A program made the position numbers and the translations under genes. A model generated the notes under the pieces. That model was not told where the DNA came from. It did not search any database and worked only from the letters and a program-made list of their open reading frames with translations. From Aldehydirespirator sp965205155 (GTDB lineage: Bacteria > Actinomycetota > Acidimicrobiia > Acidimicrobiales > Aldehydirespiratoraceae), in the NCBI GenBank assembly GCA_965205155.1, contig OZ242033.1, positions 2,604,001 to 2,668,000 on the forward strand: 64,000 nucleotides of DNA, given 5' to 3'. This document shows, piece by piece, positions 36,090 through 45,919 of the stretch (its first letter is position 1; the number at the start of each line of letters is the position of its first letter).

Positions 36090-37570
36090 CTGTCGTTCTG
36101 GCCATCGATGCGGGCACCACCAGCGTGCGAACCATCGCTTTCGACGGCTCCGCCCGGATCGTCGCCTCGGCCCAGCACGAGTTCCCCCAGTACTTCCCCA
36201 TGCCCGGGCGGGTCGAGCACGACGCCTCCGAGATCTGGAACGCGGTGCAGTCCACGCTGGCAGAGGTGAGCGGCCGGCTGGAGGAGCCGCCCGCGGCGAT
36301 CGGTGTGACCAACCAGCGCGAGACGGTGGTGGCCTGGAGCCGGCGGCGCTCCGAACCGGTCCACCGGGCCATCGTGTGGCAGGACCGACGGACCGCGTCG
36401 CGATGTACCCAACTCGAACGGGACGGTGCCCTGCCCATGGTGCGCGAGTGCACCGGACTCGTGCTCGACCCGTACTTCTCGGCTTCCAAGCTGGAGTGGA
36501 TGCTCACCGAGGGCGGGGTAGCCGACGGCCCCGACCTCGCGCTGGGGACGATCGACAGCTGGATCGTGTGGAACCTCACCGGCGGCGAGGTGCACGCCAC
36601 CGACGCCACCAACGCCGGCCGCACGATGCTGTTCGACATCGGGGCCCTGCGGTGGCATCCGGACCTGTGCTCGCTGTTCGGCGTTCCCATCGAGGCGCTG
36701 CCGCAGGTCCTGCCCTCCAGCGGCATGTTCGGAGTCACCGGCTCGAACGCGGCGTGCGGCCGCGGTGTGCCCATCACCGGGATCGCCGGAGACCAGCACG
36801 CCGCTCTCTTCGGCCAGGCCGCCTTCGCGCCCGGCGACGCCAAGAACACGTACGGCACCGGCTCGTTCGTGCTGATGAACGTCGGGGCAGAGGTACCGCC
36901 GCCCGCGGACGGCCTGCTCACGACGGTCGCCTGGCTGCTGGACACCCCGCAGGGCCCGGCCCCGACGTACGCGCTGGAGGGAGCGATCTTCGCCACCGGG
37001 GCGGCCATCCAGTGGCTCCGAGACGGCCTCGGGATCATCGAGCAGGCCGCGGAGATCGAGGAGCTCGCCCTGCAGTGCGACTCGACCGGCGGGGTGTTCC
37101 TGATCCCGGCCTTCGCCGGGCTCGGCAGCCCGCACTGGGATCCCTACGCCCGCGGCGCCATCGTCGGCCTCACCCGAGGCACCGGGCGAGCAGAGATCGC
37201 CCGGGCCGCGGTGGAGGCCATGGCCTACCAGACGCGCGACGTCGTCGAGGCCATGGCCGCCGCCACCTCCACACCGGTTCGGAGCCTGCGCGTCGACGGG
37301 GGCGCTTCGGTGATGGACTCCATGCTGCAACTGCAGGCCGACCAGCTGGGAGTGGCCGTCCAGCGCCCCGAGCTCCAGGAGGCGACCGCGCTGGGGGCCG
37401 CCTACCTGGCCGGGCTGGCCACCGGCGTCTGGCCGTCGCTGGAAGCAATCGCCGGGCACTGGGAACTCGACTTCGAAGCGATCCCCAGCGCGGAGAGAGC
37501 CCCCGCCGACGTCGCCTATGCCGACTGGAAGCGGGCTGTGGAGCGGAGCAAGGGATGGGCGACGGAGTGA
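36086..37570 (+). CDS. glpK: Glycerol kinase
   Basis: A 494-residue FGGY kinase. It has ATP/phosphate loop AIDAGTTSVR, the glycerol-contacting TNQRETVVAW and AGDQHAALFGQ, WQDRRTA, the glycerol-kinase-specific ALEGAIFATGAAIQWLRDGL, and RVDGGASVMDSMLQLQADQLG. These point to glycerol rather than a sugar. It makes glycerol-3-phosphate for the overlapping GlpD. The EIIA/fructose-bisphosphate control regions of enteric GlpK are not recognisable. ATGA overlap with glpD; the next SDR overlaps its end. Confidence 0.92.
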   Translation: MTVVLAIDAGTTSVRTIAFDGSARIVASAQHEFPQYFPMPGRVEHDASEIWNAVQSTLAEVSGRLEEPPAAIGVTNQRETVVAWSRRRSEPVHRAIVWQDRRTASRCTQLERDGALPMVRECTGLVLDPYFSASKLEWMLTEGGVADGPDLALGTIDSWIVWNLTGGEVHATDATNAGRTMLFDIGALRWHPDLCSLFGVPIEALPQVLPSSGMFGVTGSNAACGRGVPITGIAGDQHAALFGQAAFAPGDAKNTYGTGSFVLMNVGAEVPPPADGLLTTVAWLLDTPQGPAPTYALEGAIFATGAAIQWLRDGLGIIEQAAEIEELALQCDSTGGVFLIPAFAGLGSPHWDPYARGAIVGLTRGTGRAEIARAAVEAMAYQTRDVVEAMAAATSTPVRSLRVDGGASVMDSMLQLQADQLGVAVQRPELQEATALGAAYLAGLATGVWPSLEAIAGHWELDFEAIPSAERAPADVAYADWKRAVERSKGWATE

Positions 37571-38277
37571 GCCGGGTGGCGGTGGTGACTGGTGCAGCCG
37601 GTGCCATCGGCTCAGCGGTGTGCGCTCGCCTGCGGGCTTCAGGGGACACGGTGGTCGGCCTGGACACGGCCGCGGCCCCCGGGAGGGCCGGCACGGAGAT
37701 CCTCGCTTGCAACGTTGCCGACACCGAGTCGGTCGCCGAGGCCTTCGACGCCATCCGCGGCCGGCACGGAGACCCGGCCGTGCTCGTCAACAACGCAGGC
37801 GTCACCGGCGCCGGGGGAGTGGAGGACGAGAGCCCCGAGGACTGGCGCCGCATCATCGACGTGAACCTGACCGGCGCCTACCTGTGCACCCGCCAGGTCG
37901 TCGCGGGCATGCGCGCCGCGGGCGGGGGAAGGATCGTCAACATCGCGTCCGTCAACGCCCGCTTCGGCGGATCGCCCCTGTCGGGTCCGGCCTACGCGGC
38001 CAGCAAGGGCGGGCTGGTCACCCTCAGCCGCTTCCTGGCCCTGCACCATGCCGCCGATCGCATCACCGTCAATGCGGTGGCCCCCGGGCCCCATGACACG
38101 CCCATGTGGCACGCGCTCGACCCCGCATGGCGCGAGCGCATACTCGCGACCGTGCCCGGCGACGCGCCGGGAGACCCCCACGACCTGGCCGCAGTGGTGG
38201 AGTTCCTGTGCGGACCGCACGCCGGCTACATCACGGGAGCCACCATCGACGTCAATGGCGGTCAATGGATGGGCTAG
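37555..38277 (+). CDS. SDR-family oxidoreductase
   Basis: About 240 residues from ATG 37555; GTG 37567, which overlaps the glpK stop as GTGA, is an equally good start. Motifs are TGAAGAIG, LVNNAG, NIASVNA and YAASKGG, ending TIDVNGGQWMG. It is FabG-like and translationally tied to the glycerol operon. It could oxidise or reduce a polyol or hydroxyketone linked to the same pathway (inference). Confidence 0.86.
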   Translation: MGDGVSRVAVVTGAAGAIGSAVCARLRASGDTVVGLDTAAAPGRAGTEILACNVADTESVAEAFDAIRGRHGDPAVLVNNAGVTGAGGVEDESPEDWRRIIDVNLTGAYLCTRQVVAGMRAAGGGRIVNIASVNARFGGSPLSGPAYAASKGGLVTLSRFLALHHAADRITVNAVAPGPHDTPMWHALDPAWRERILATVPGDAPGDPHDLAAVVEFLCGPHAGYITGATIDVNGGQWMG

Positions 38278-38301
38278 CCCGCCGGGCTATGTTCGAGAGC
38301 C

Positions 38302-39312
38302 GTGGCAAATGGCCGGCCGACCATCAAGGACATCGCGCGGGTGACCGGAGTCTCGGTGGCCACCGTCAGTCGAGCCCTGCGCGATCTGCCCTACGTCGCG
38401 CCCGCGACACGCTCCAGGGTGGTGGAGGCGGCGGCCGAACTCCAGTACGCGGCCCACCCCCAGGCCTCCCGCCTCGCCTCGGGACGGACCTGGACCATCG
38501 GGGTAGTGGCGCCCCAATTCGGGACATGGTTCCCGTCCCGGGCGTTGGGCGGCATCAACTCGGTGTTCGCCGGGGCGGGCTACGACCTGCTCATCTCGAT
38601 GATGGCAACTCCGGAGGACCGTCGGCGGTTCCTTCATGAAGCCCGCTCCTTCTGCAGGCGTGTCGACGGGATGATCTTGATCGACACCTTCGTCAGCGCG
38701 GAGGGCAACTCGGCCGGCGACTTCTTCGACCGGCCCGTCGTCGCGGTGAACGAGCGTCTCGAGGGCGCCTCATCGATCTTCATCGACAACCGGCTCGCAG
38801 CCAGGCGGGCCGTGGAGCACCTCATCGAACTGGGGCATGAGCGCATCGGCCTGGTGGTGGGCCCCCAGTCGGCAGACCTTCCGACGCCGGTCCCCGCACA
38901 GCGCCTCCTCGGCTATCAGGACGCCTTGCGAGCGGCAGGGCTGCCCTGCGCTCCCGAACTGGCGGTGAGCGGCGAATGGACGGCCGCTGGCGGCACCGTC
39001 GCAGTGTCCAAGCTGCTCGAATGCGCCGAACCGCCCACCGCGGTGTTCTGCATGTCCGACCAGATGGCGTTCGGCGTGCTGTGGTCGGCCGCGAGACGCG
39101 GCCTGAACATACCCGGCGACCTCTCAGTGATCGGCTTCGACGACCACGATCTCTCCGAGGCAATGGGACTGACCACCATGCGACAGGCGGTGGACGAGAT
39201 GGGTGTGCGGGCCGCGCAGACGGCGCTGGCGCTGATCGACAACGAGCCGGTGTCCGACATCACTTGGGACGTGCCCCTGATGGTGCGGGAAACGACCGCT
39301 CCGCTGGGTTGA
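38302..39312 (+). CDS. LacI-family transcriptional regulator
   Basis: A 336-residue repressor. N-terminal HTH and hinge: RPTIKDIARVTGVSVATVSRAL and the ARLAS-type hinge ASRLASGRT. The periplasmic-binding-like domain (60-336) has VNERLEGASSIFIDNRLAARRAVEHLIELGHERIGLV and LSVIGFDDHDLSEAMGLTTMRQ. Start GTG 38302 lies eight bases after TATGTT (38288-38293). It closes the uptake operon and probably responds to the imported sugar. A LacI-type operator-like site sits before the ATPase gene at 44.8 kb. Confidence 0.92.
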   Translation: MANGRPTIKDIARVTGVSVATVSRALRDLPYVAPATRSRVVEAAAELQYAAHPQASRLASGRTWTIGVVAPQFGTWFPSRALGGINSVFAGAGYDLLISMMATPEDRRRFLHEARSFCRRVDGMILIDTFVSAEGNSAGDFFDRPVVAVNERLEGASSIFIDNRLAARRAVEHLIELGHERIGLVVGPQSADLPTPVPAQRLLGYQDALRAAGLPCAPELAVSGEWTAAGGTVAVSKLLECAEPPTAVFCMSDQMAFGVLWSAARRGLNIPGDLSVIGFDDHDLSEAMGLTTMRQAVDEMGVRAAQTALALIDNEPVSDITWDVPLMVRETTAPLG

Positions 39313-39343
39313 TTCCGGGAGTTGGGCGCGCCACGGTCCCGAC

Positions 39344-39357
39344 TGCAAACATTTGCA
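39344..39357. promoter_or_regulatory. Perfect 6-2-6 palindrome between convergent genes
   Basis: TGCAAACATTTGCA is AT-rich against the local background and has the length of a LacI-family half-site pair. It lies 32 bases past the lacI stop and 25 bases before the end of the opposing gene, so a regulatory role is uncertain; it could also be part of a transcription end. Confidence 0.35.
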
Positions 39358-39381
39358 TCCCTGGGAGGGACATAGAAGGAG

Positions 39382-40443
39382 TCAGAGGAACTCCTCGGCG
39401 CCCACGTCCAGGCAGTGCTGGGTGTGCCGTTGGATCATGGTCATGAACATCTCGTCGCTGCGGGGGTCGGTACTGCTGGCGGTGGAGCCCAGGACGGTGA
39501 TGATCACCCCGTGCATGGCGCCCCGCCGGTACAGGTCCCAGCATTCGGCTTCGCCCAGCTCGACGCCGGCCTCGCCGAACTGCCGCCGGCAGCCTGACAG
39601 CAGGTCGCGTTCCCAGGCTCTGCGGTCGTCTGCTTCGATGCTGCCGCCTATGAAGTAGGAGACATCGGTGAGCGGGCCGGAAACGGCCACGGTCTGCCAG
39701 TCGACGGTGGTGGCGATGTCGCCGCCGAACAGGATGTTCTCGCTGCGGAAGTCGCCGTGCACCAGCGTGGTCGCCCCCTCGTAGGAGGAGGCGGCCGAGG
39801 AGAAGTTGGCCACGTAGCGCTCGCCGAAGGCCAGTTGGCCGCGGTCGAGGCCATGACCGAACCGGTCCACGAACCCCGGCCAGGCGTCGACGAGCAGCAT
39901 CTGCGCGAAGTCGGCGTTCTTGCCGTGAGCCCTGCCCACGTGGTCCATGTCGAGGATGCTGTCGTCGCCGTAGAACGCGGCGGCCAGCTTCACTGCCTCG
40001 CGCAGCGCCAGGACGGTGTGCGCACGGGTCTCGCCCACCATCTGGACGCCCGGCTCGGCTGGGGCCAAGTCCTCCAGCAATATCAGGAACGACAGGCGGT
40101 CGGCGCTGATCTCGCTGCCGTACACGGCCGGGATGCGGATCGACGCTCTCGGAGCCAGCACCCGGTAGAACATCGCCTCCCTGTAGTAGATGCCCACCGT
40201 GCCGGCCAGGGACCGGGTCCGCTCGTCGGCGGCGGGGAACTTGGCGACCAGCGTCGAGGGCGCGCCGCCCGCAGCGCCGTCATAGGACAGGAAGTAGCGG
40301 GCGTTGCCGCCCATCTTGCCCGTGCCGATCAACTCGAAGCGGGCCTCGGCCACCCGTCCGCCGGCCAGCAGGCCCGCGGCCCGCAGGTAATTCGTCAGCT
40401 CGTCGGGTCCGAGCGCCTCCGGCCTGGTCGGGAAGTCGGTCAC
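39382..40443 (-). CDS. Aminoglycoside-phosphotransferase-like kinase (small-molecule phosphotransferase)
   Basis: About 353 residues from GTG 40443; longer readings overlap the preceding amidohydrolase. The kinase-like fold is shown by the lysine strand STLVAKFP, the catalytic loop LVHGDFRSENILF (HGDxxxxN) and the metal-binding DWQTV. Members phosphorylate antibiotics, choline, sugars or steroids; the EYD-type REAMFYRVLA and the actinobacterial context with acyl-CoA and amidohydrolase genes suggest a catabolic role (inference). It follows the amidohydrolase by 22 bases on the same strand. Confidence 0.82.
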   Translation of the reverse strand: MTDFPTRPEALGPDELTNYLRAAGLLAGGRVAEARFELIGTGKMGGNARYFLSYDGAAGGAPSTLVAKFPAADERTRSLAGTVGIYYREAMFYRVLAPRASIRIPAVYGSEISADRLSFLILLEDLAPAEPGVQMVGETRAHTVLALREAVKLAAAFYGDDSILDMDHVGRAHGKNADFAQMLLVDAWPGFVDRFGHGLDRGQLAFGERYVANFSSAASSYEGATTLVHGDFRSENILFGGDIATTVDWQTVAVSGPLTDVSYFIGGSIEADDRRAWERDLLSGCRRQFGEAGVELGEAECWDLYRRGAMHGVIITVLGSTASSTDPRSDEMFMTMIQRHTQHCLDVGAEEFL

Positions 40444-40465
40444 GACCTGGACGGGCCGGCCAGGT

Positions 40466-41668
40466 TCAGGGGCGGGTCCCGAACGCCATGCTCGGGTTGT
40501 CGGGCAACTCCGCAAGCGGCTCGGCCACTTCGGCCACTGTCGGCCCGACCCCCACCTCAGCCAGAGCGTCGAGGTCGAGGTCGTACACCTCCGCAGCGGT
40601 CGCGCCGAACAGCAGCCGCAGGTCTTCAGGCGACCAGTCGCAGAACACGTGCCGCAGCGACGCCACCGAGTCGGGGAAGGTGCCCTCGGCGTGGGGGTAG
40701 TCGCTGCCCCACATGAACCGGTCGACCCCGATCTGCTTGATCGCCTCGGCCTCGTCCCGTCCCGGGAAGCTGGCCCCCATGTAGCAGTTGCTCAAGAAGT
40801 AGCTGCTGGGCGGGTTGCGCAGCTGCGCAGCGTCCGCCGACATCTCCCCGACATTGCCGCTTCCGGTGAAGAGCCGCCAGAAGGCGTCCATCTTGGAGAG
40901 CGTGGCCGGGACCCACCCGACCCGCTGCTCGGTCATCACGAACTTGAGCTCCGGGAAACGCTCGAACACGCCGCTCAGGATGAGGTGCCACAGGCTGCGG
41001 TTGGCGAAGAAGGGCACCTCCATGATCATGAAGAAATTGCGGTTGGGCGAGTCCTGAAGGTCGGGGATGCCCGCGCCGCCGTGCTGGTTGACCGAGAGCG
41101 CCGTGTCCTGGCAGGCGGCCCACAGCGGGTCGTAGTAGTCGCTCCACAGCGCCGGTACACCGGAGTCGGGAGGGACCGCAGGCACCAGCACACCCTTCAG
41201 CCCGTGTTCCGCGGCCCACTCGACCTCAGCGACGGCCGCTTCGATGTCGTTGGGGAACACCTGGGCGAGGCCGGCCCGGCGCCCCGGGAGCTCTTGGCAC
41301 CAGTCGGCCAGCCACCGGTTGTGGGCCTGGAGACCGGCCCACCTCTCCTCGAACTCGGCCGCCGTCGCGGGTGGGCGGGCGACCAGCAGACCGGACGGGA
41401 AGAACGGGGGAACGGTATTGGGGAACACGACCTCGGCGACCTGGCCGTCGGCCTCCAGCTCCCGCCGGCGGACCGGGGTGTCCCAGTTCCGGACCCGCTT
41501 GGAGTCCCGGAGGTCGGCGAAGGGGTTGATGTAGGTCTGCTTCCAGGCGTCGAAGTCGGCGTGCAGCCTCGACGGCAGGTAGGGCCGGTAGTCGTCGATG
41601 TCGCCGCCCGCGTGGCAGTCCGCGGACACGATCGTGTACCGGTCCCCGTTTGTCGTTGAGTTCATCAT
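40466..41668 (-). CDS. Amidohydrolase 2-family protein
   Basis: About 400 residues. The N-terminal metal loop is VSADCHAGG, the middle has TEQRVGWVPATLSKMDAFW, and the C-terminal WGSDYPHAEGTFPDS carries the conserved aspartate region of actinobacterial amidohydrolase-2 proteins (ACMS decarboxylase superfamily). GTG 41671, ATG 41668 and ATG 41665 are stacked starts behind AGGATGAGG. It lies between an acyl-CoA synthetase gene and a kinase-like gene, all on the minus strand. Decarboxylation or hydrolysis of a carboxylic acid is likely; the substrate is unknown. Confidence 0.85.
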   Translation of the reverse strand: MMNSTTNGDRYTIVSADCHAGGDIDDYRPYLPSRLHADFDAWKQTYINPFADLRDSKRVRNWDTPVRRRELEADGQVAEVVFPNTVPPFFPSGLLVARPPATAAEFEERWAGLQAHNRWLADWCQELPGRRAGLAQVFPNDIEAAVAEVEWAAEHGLKGVLVPAVPPDSGVPALWSDYYDPLWAACQDTALSVNQHGGAGIPDLQDSPNRNFFMIMEVPFFANRSLWHLILSGVFERFPELKFVMTEQRVGWVPATLSKMDAFWRLFTGSGNVGEMSADAAQLRNPPSSYFLSNCYMGASFPGRDEAEAIKQIGVDRFMWGSDYPHAEGTFPDSVASLRHVFCDWSPEDLRLLFGATAAEVYDLDLDALAEVGVGPTVAEVAEPLAELPDNPSMAFGTRP

Positions 41669-41704
41669 CACCTCATCCTGGCAGGGGCGGGAGGAAACCC
41701 AACG

Positions 41705-43279
41705 CTAGTCCCGGGAGTCCTGAGTGCTCGATGGCCCGAACTGCTGCTGGAGTTCGCGCTTGAGCACCTTGCCGGCCGGGTTGCGGGGCAGCCCATCCAC
41801 GATCTCGAGGCGCTCGGGGGTCGCCTGGCGGCGCAGGCCGGCGGCCGCCAGCGCGGCGCTCAGACCCTCCAGCGTGACTCGGGCGCCCTCGGCCTGAACC
41901 ACCACCGCGCACACCGACTCGCCGGTCCGCTCGTGGGGCAGCCCGATCACGGCCGCGTCCGCGATGCCGTCCAGCCCGAACAGCAGGTCCTCGACCTCCT
42001 TGGCGGAGATGTTCTCGCCGTGACGGATGATGATGTCCTTGAGACGTCCGGTGATGGTGACGTAGCCGTCGGCGTCGATGACGCCCAGATCGCCGGTGCG
42101 GTAGTAGCCGTCGGAGTCGAAGGCTTCGCCGTCGAGCGAGCTGTCCATGTAGCCCAGCATCACCTGGGGACCCCTGGCCCGGAGCTCGCCCTCGACGCCC
42201 GGCTCGCACCGGGTGCCGTCGTCCGACACCGCGATCAGGTCCACTCCCGGCAGGGCCCTGCCCTCGGTGTTGGCCAGCTTCTCGTCGGGATCGTCCACCG
42301 CGCCGTTGGTCAGCACCGGCGCCTCTGTGAGCCCCCAGCCGGAGGCCACGCCGACCCCGCCGAGCTCTTCGACCACTCGCCGGTGGATCGCCGGAGGGAT
42401 GGGAGCGCCGCCGCCGGGGCAGACCTTGAGACGGGGGAACAGGGCCCGGTCCAGCCGCTGCTGGGCGGCCAGATACATGAGATAGAAGGGCGTGCCGGTT
42501 CCGGCATGGGTGCAGCCCTGCTCGGACAGGAACCGGACCGTGGCCTCTGGATCGACGGTCTCGTCGAGCAGGTGGGTGCAGCCCCGCTCCAGCGCCATGA
42601 ACAGCAGCCCGATGCCGCCGATGTGGGGGAACGGGAACACCAGCGAGTAGCGGTCGCCGGGCTGCACATCCAGGCGTTCGGCCATCGGACCCCCGAAGGC
42701 GCCGACGGTCTGATCGCTGTGCTTGGCCCCTTTCGGGTCCGCCGTCGTCCCCGACGTGTAGCAGATCCAGCGCACGTCACCGGGCTCGGCCGCGACCGCG
42801 GGCGCGAGCCTTGCGGGGTCTCCCCGCGGGAACGACTCCGGACCCACGGCGAGCGTCCGGAGTCCGTCCAGGTCCCCGGCGATCTCGGCGGCCATGGCCC
42901 CGTAGTCGAAGCCGGCGAAGACGCCCGGCGAGATCAGGTACTTCGAGCCGGCCTGGCGAGCGCAGAACCCGACCTCGCGATGACGGTAGATGCCGATGAT
43001 CGGGTTCTGGACCGCTCCGAGCCGCGACAGGGCGCCGGCCAGGACCACGGTGTCGACCCACGTGGGCAGGATCCAGGACACGACATCGCCCCGGCCGATA
43101 CCCAGGTCGGCCAGTCCCGCGGCCATGGCCAGGACCCGCTCGCGGTACTGGCCGAAGGTGGCTCGGTCGCCTTGGCGTGACACGAGCATCGGCTCCCGGG
43201 GCCAACGTCGGGCGGCCTGTTCGATCAGGCTCCACAGCGGCGACGGCTTCCGGTCAGCTGACGGCGGCATGCCGGTCAT
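41705..43279 (-). CDS. Acyl-CoA synthetase (AMP-forming, class I adenylate-forming)
   Basis: A 524-residue ligase. P-loop motif YTSGTTADPKGAKHS, the A4/A5 region SGWGLTEAP, YRTGDLG, hinge GRLKDIIIRHGENIS and the adenylation lysine in PRNPAGKVLKREL are all present. It activates a carboxylic acid to acyl-AMP and then acyl-CoA. The medium-length sequence with GGIGLLFMALERGCTHLL resembles cyclohexanecarboxylate/fatty-acid CoA ligases. Its start overlaps the end of a crotonase remnant by four bases, which points to an ancestral CoA-thioester degradation operon. Confidence 0.9.
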   Translation of the reverse strand: MTGMPPSADRKPSPLWSLIEQAARRWPREPMLVSRQGDRATFGQYRERVLAMAAGLADLGIGRGDVVSWILPTWVDTVVLAGALSRLGAVQNPIIGIYRHREVGFCARQAGSKYLISPGVFAGFDYGAMAAEIAGDLDGLRTLAVGPESFPRGDPARLAPAVAAEPGDVRWICYTSGTTADPKGAKHSDQTVGAFGGPMAERLDVQPGDRYSLVFPFPHIGGIGLLFMALERGCTHLLDETVDPEATVRFLSEQGCTHAGTGTPFYLMYLAAQQRLDRALFPRLKVCPGGGAPIPPAIHRRVVEELGGVGVASGWGLTEAPVLTNGAVDDPDEKLANTEGRALPGVDLIAVSDDGTRCEPGVEGELRARGPQVMLGYMDSSLDGEAFDSDGYYRTGDLGVIDADGYVTITGRLKDIIIRHGENISAKEVEDLLFGLDGIADAAVIGLPHERTGESVCAVVVQAEGARVTLEGLSAALAAAGLRRQATPERLEIVDGLPRNPAGKVLKRELQQQFGPSSTQDSRD

Positions 43280-43566
43280 GGTGCCTCCAATGCGGACCAG
43301 AGGGCCCGCTTGACCGTTCGCAGTGCGGCCGGATCGTGTTCCGCCAACCGCTGCGCCACCGCGCCGGCCCGGTCGCGCACCTCCTCGGCGGCCACCACCT
43401 CGGAGACGATGCCGAGCTGGTGGGCCCGCGCCGCGCTGAGGCGCTCGTGCGCGCCCATCAGCGCCATCCGGGTCACCGACTCCATGGGGGCCTTCTTGAG
43501 CAGCCCGATCGTCTCGAACGCCGACACCTGCCCGACCGACACGTGCGGGTCCAGGAACGTCGCGTC
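43276..43566 (-). pseudogene. Enoyl-CoA hydratase/crotonase C-terminal remnant
   Basis: The frame reads DATFLDPHVSVGQVSAFETIG, then MALMGAHERLSAARAHQLGIVSEVV and HDPAALRTVKRALW, which match the C-terminal third of crotonases. The N-terminal ~160 residues with the oxyanion-hole loops are absent: homology begins about 15-20 bases from the ABC ATPase stop at 43584. The only in-frame start is GTG 43542. A deletion seems to have joined the ATPase gene to the crotonase tail. The stop still overlaps the acyl-CoA synthetase ATG. Confidence 0.83.
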
Positions 43567-43583
43567 CTGACTAGCCGGAGCGC

Positions 43584-44768
<1,185 letters not shown>

Positions 44769-44787
44769 CGGACACTCCCAGAACGCT

Positions 44788-44802
44788 CGTAAACGCTTGC
44801 AA
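44788..44802 (-). promoter_or_regulatory. LacI-type operator-like site before the ABC ATPase gene
   Basis: The minus strand reads TTGCAAGCGTTTACG, close to the TGNAANCGNTTNCA pattern bound by LacI/CcpA-family repressors, including the central CG. It lies just upstream of the ATPase start and is AT-rich compared with its surroundings. It may link the ATPase to the LacI regulator at 38.3 kb. Confidence 0.5.
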
Positions 44803-44868
44803 CTTCACGATAACACCAAGAGGCTGCGCGGGGTAGGTGACGGGCGCCTCGACGTGCAGCGCGGTGAT

Positions 44869-44966
44869 CCCGCTCCTGTTCGCTGCGCTCACGGGCCGCT
44901 CGGGCCACGGCCTCGCTCAGCGTCGCCAGAACCCCTCACTAATCGCCGCATGCCCGCTCGGCCTCT
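44869..44966 (-). repeat. GGCCCGAGCGGCCC dispersed repeat, copy 2
   Basis: In minus orientation it starts AGAGGCCGAGCGGGCA, has a variable middle, then the GAGGCCGTGGCCCGAGCGGCC core and the GAACAGGAGCGGG end. It fills most of the 292-bp spacer between the divergent ABC ATPase and gcvH genes. The rest holds the operator-like site and the gcvH promoter. Confidence 0.85.
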
Positions 44967-45060
44967 GGCCCTCCCGCCGGGCGACGGGAAAGCCCCCGTA
45001 TCAGCGCTCATCGCGCCGACCGGTCGCGAGTTCGTCGCCGGTATGGGGTAGCTTCGGGAC

Positions 45061-45441
45061 ATGAACGTTCCTGAGGACTTGCGTTACTCCAGCGACCACG
45101 AATGGGCTCTGGCCGACGGCGACGTTGTCCGCATCGGAATCACCGACTATGCCCAGGACGCTCTCGGCGACGTCGTCTACGTGGAGTTGCCCCAAGTGGG
45201 CGACCGGGTCGAGCAGGGCGAGGCGTTCGGAGAGGTCGAGTCGACCAAGTCGGTCTCCGAGCTGTTCGCTCCAGTGAGCGGTGTGGTGAGCGAGGTCAAC
45301 GATGAGCTCGCCGGGGTACCGCAACGGCTCAACGAGGACCCCTACGGGGACGGTTGGATCTGCACCGTCACATTCGATGACTCCGCTCAGCTCGACAGCC
45401 TGCTCGACGCTGACGGCTACAGGGACCTGATAGCGGGGTAG
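45061..45441 (+). CDS. gcvH: Glycine cleavage system H protein
   Basis: A 126-residue lipoyl carrier. The lipoylated lysine is K63 in VESTKSVSE, preceded by GITDYAQDALGDVVYVELP, the family core. It shuttles the aminomethyl group between GcvP and GcvT, both encoded within 12 kb. ATG 45061 lies six bases after TAGCTT (45049-45054), a leaderless start. The FHA protein gene follows by four bases. Confidence 0.95.
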   Translation: MNVPEDLRYSSDHEWALADGDVVRIGITDYAQDALGDVVYVELPQVGDRVEQGEAFGEVESTKSVSELFAPVSGVVSEVNDELAGVPQRLNEDPYGDGWICTVTFDDSAQLDSLLDADGYRDLIAG

Positions 45442-45445
45442 GGAA

Positions 45446-45919
45446 GTGGCGTCCACGCCGTTCCCGGACCGCGGTCGCAGCAACCGCCGCCGAGCAGACG
45501 CCGACATGTCCTGCGGCTCGGAGCCTGAGGGCGAGGACGCCACCACCGAGCACCGGGTGGTGGAGCCCGACGCCTCACCGGGCACGGTCCACGTCGACCG
45601 GTCCGCCTTCGGTCGCCACCAGGGCCTGTTCGTGGTCAACCAGGGCCCGAAGGCCGGCGCCCGCTACGCACTGGACGCCGACCTCGTGTCGGTGGGCCGG
45701 GATCCGCAGAGCGACATCTTCCTCGACGACATCACGGTATCGCGGCGTCACGCCGAGGTGGCCCGCGACGGGGCCCGGTACTCGATCCGCGACGTCGGCT
45801 CGCTGAACGGCACCTACGTCAATCGCCAACTCGTCGATCAGGGCGAGCTCAGCGAGGGTGACGAGGTGCAAGTCGGGAAGTTCAAGCTCATCTTCGTACA
45901 CGGAACGTCGCCCCGATGA
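45446..45919 (+). CDS. FHA-domain protein (GarA/OdhI-like)
   Basis: A 157-residue protein. The C-terminal FHA domain (about 60-155) has VGRDPQSDIFLDD, TVSRRHAEV and DVGSLNGTYVNR, the phosphothreonine-binding residues. The N-terminal 60 residues are disordered and contain a possible kinase site DATTEHR. In mycobacteria and corynebacteria this protein, next to gcvH and an FtsR-type MerR gene, binds and inhibits 2-oxoglutarate and glutamate enzymes according to phosphorylation. Synteny is the main reason for the name. GTG start; ATGA overlap with the following gene. Confidence 0.88.
   Translation: MASTPFPDRGRSNRRRADADMSCGSEPEGEDATTEHRVVEPDASPGTVHVDRSAFGRHQGLFVVNQGPKAGARYALDADLVSVGRDPQSDIFLDDITVSRRHAEVARDGARYSIRDVGSLNGTYVNRQLVDQGELSEGDEVQVGKFKLIFVHGTSPR

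Noticed and set aside
39344..39357. Palindrome as a proven LacI operator
   Set aside because: It lies between two 3' ends rather than at a promoter and differs from the site at 44.8 kb; kept only as a low-confidence site.
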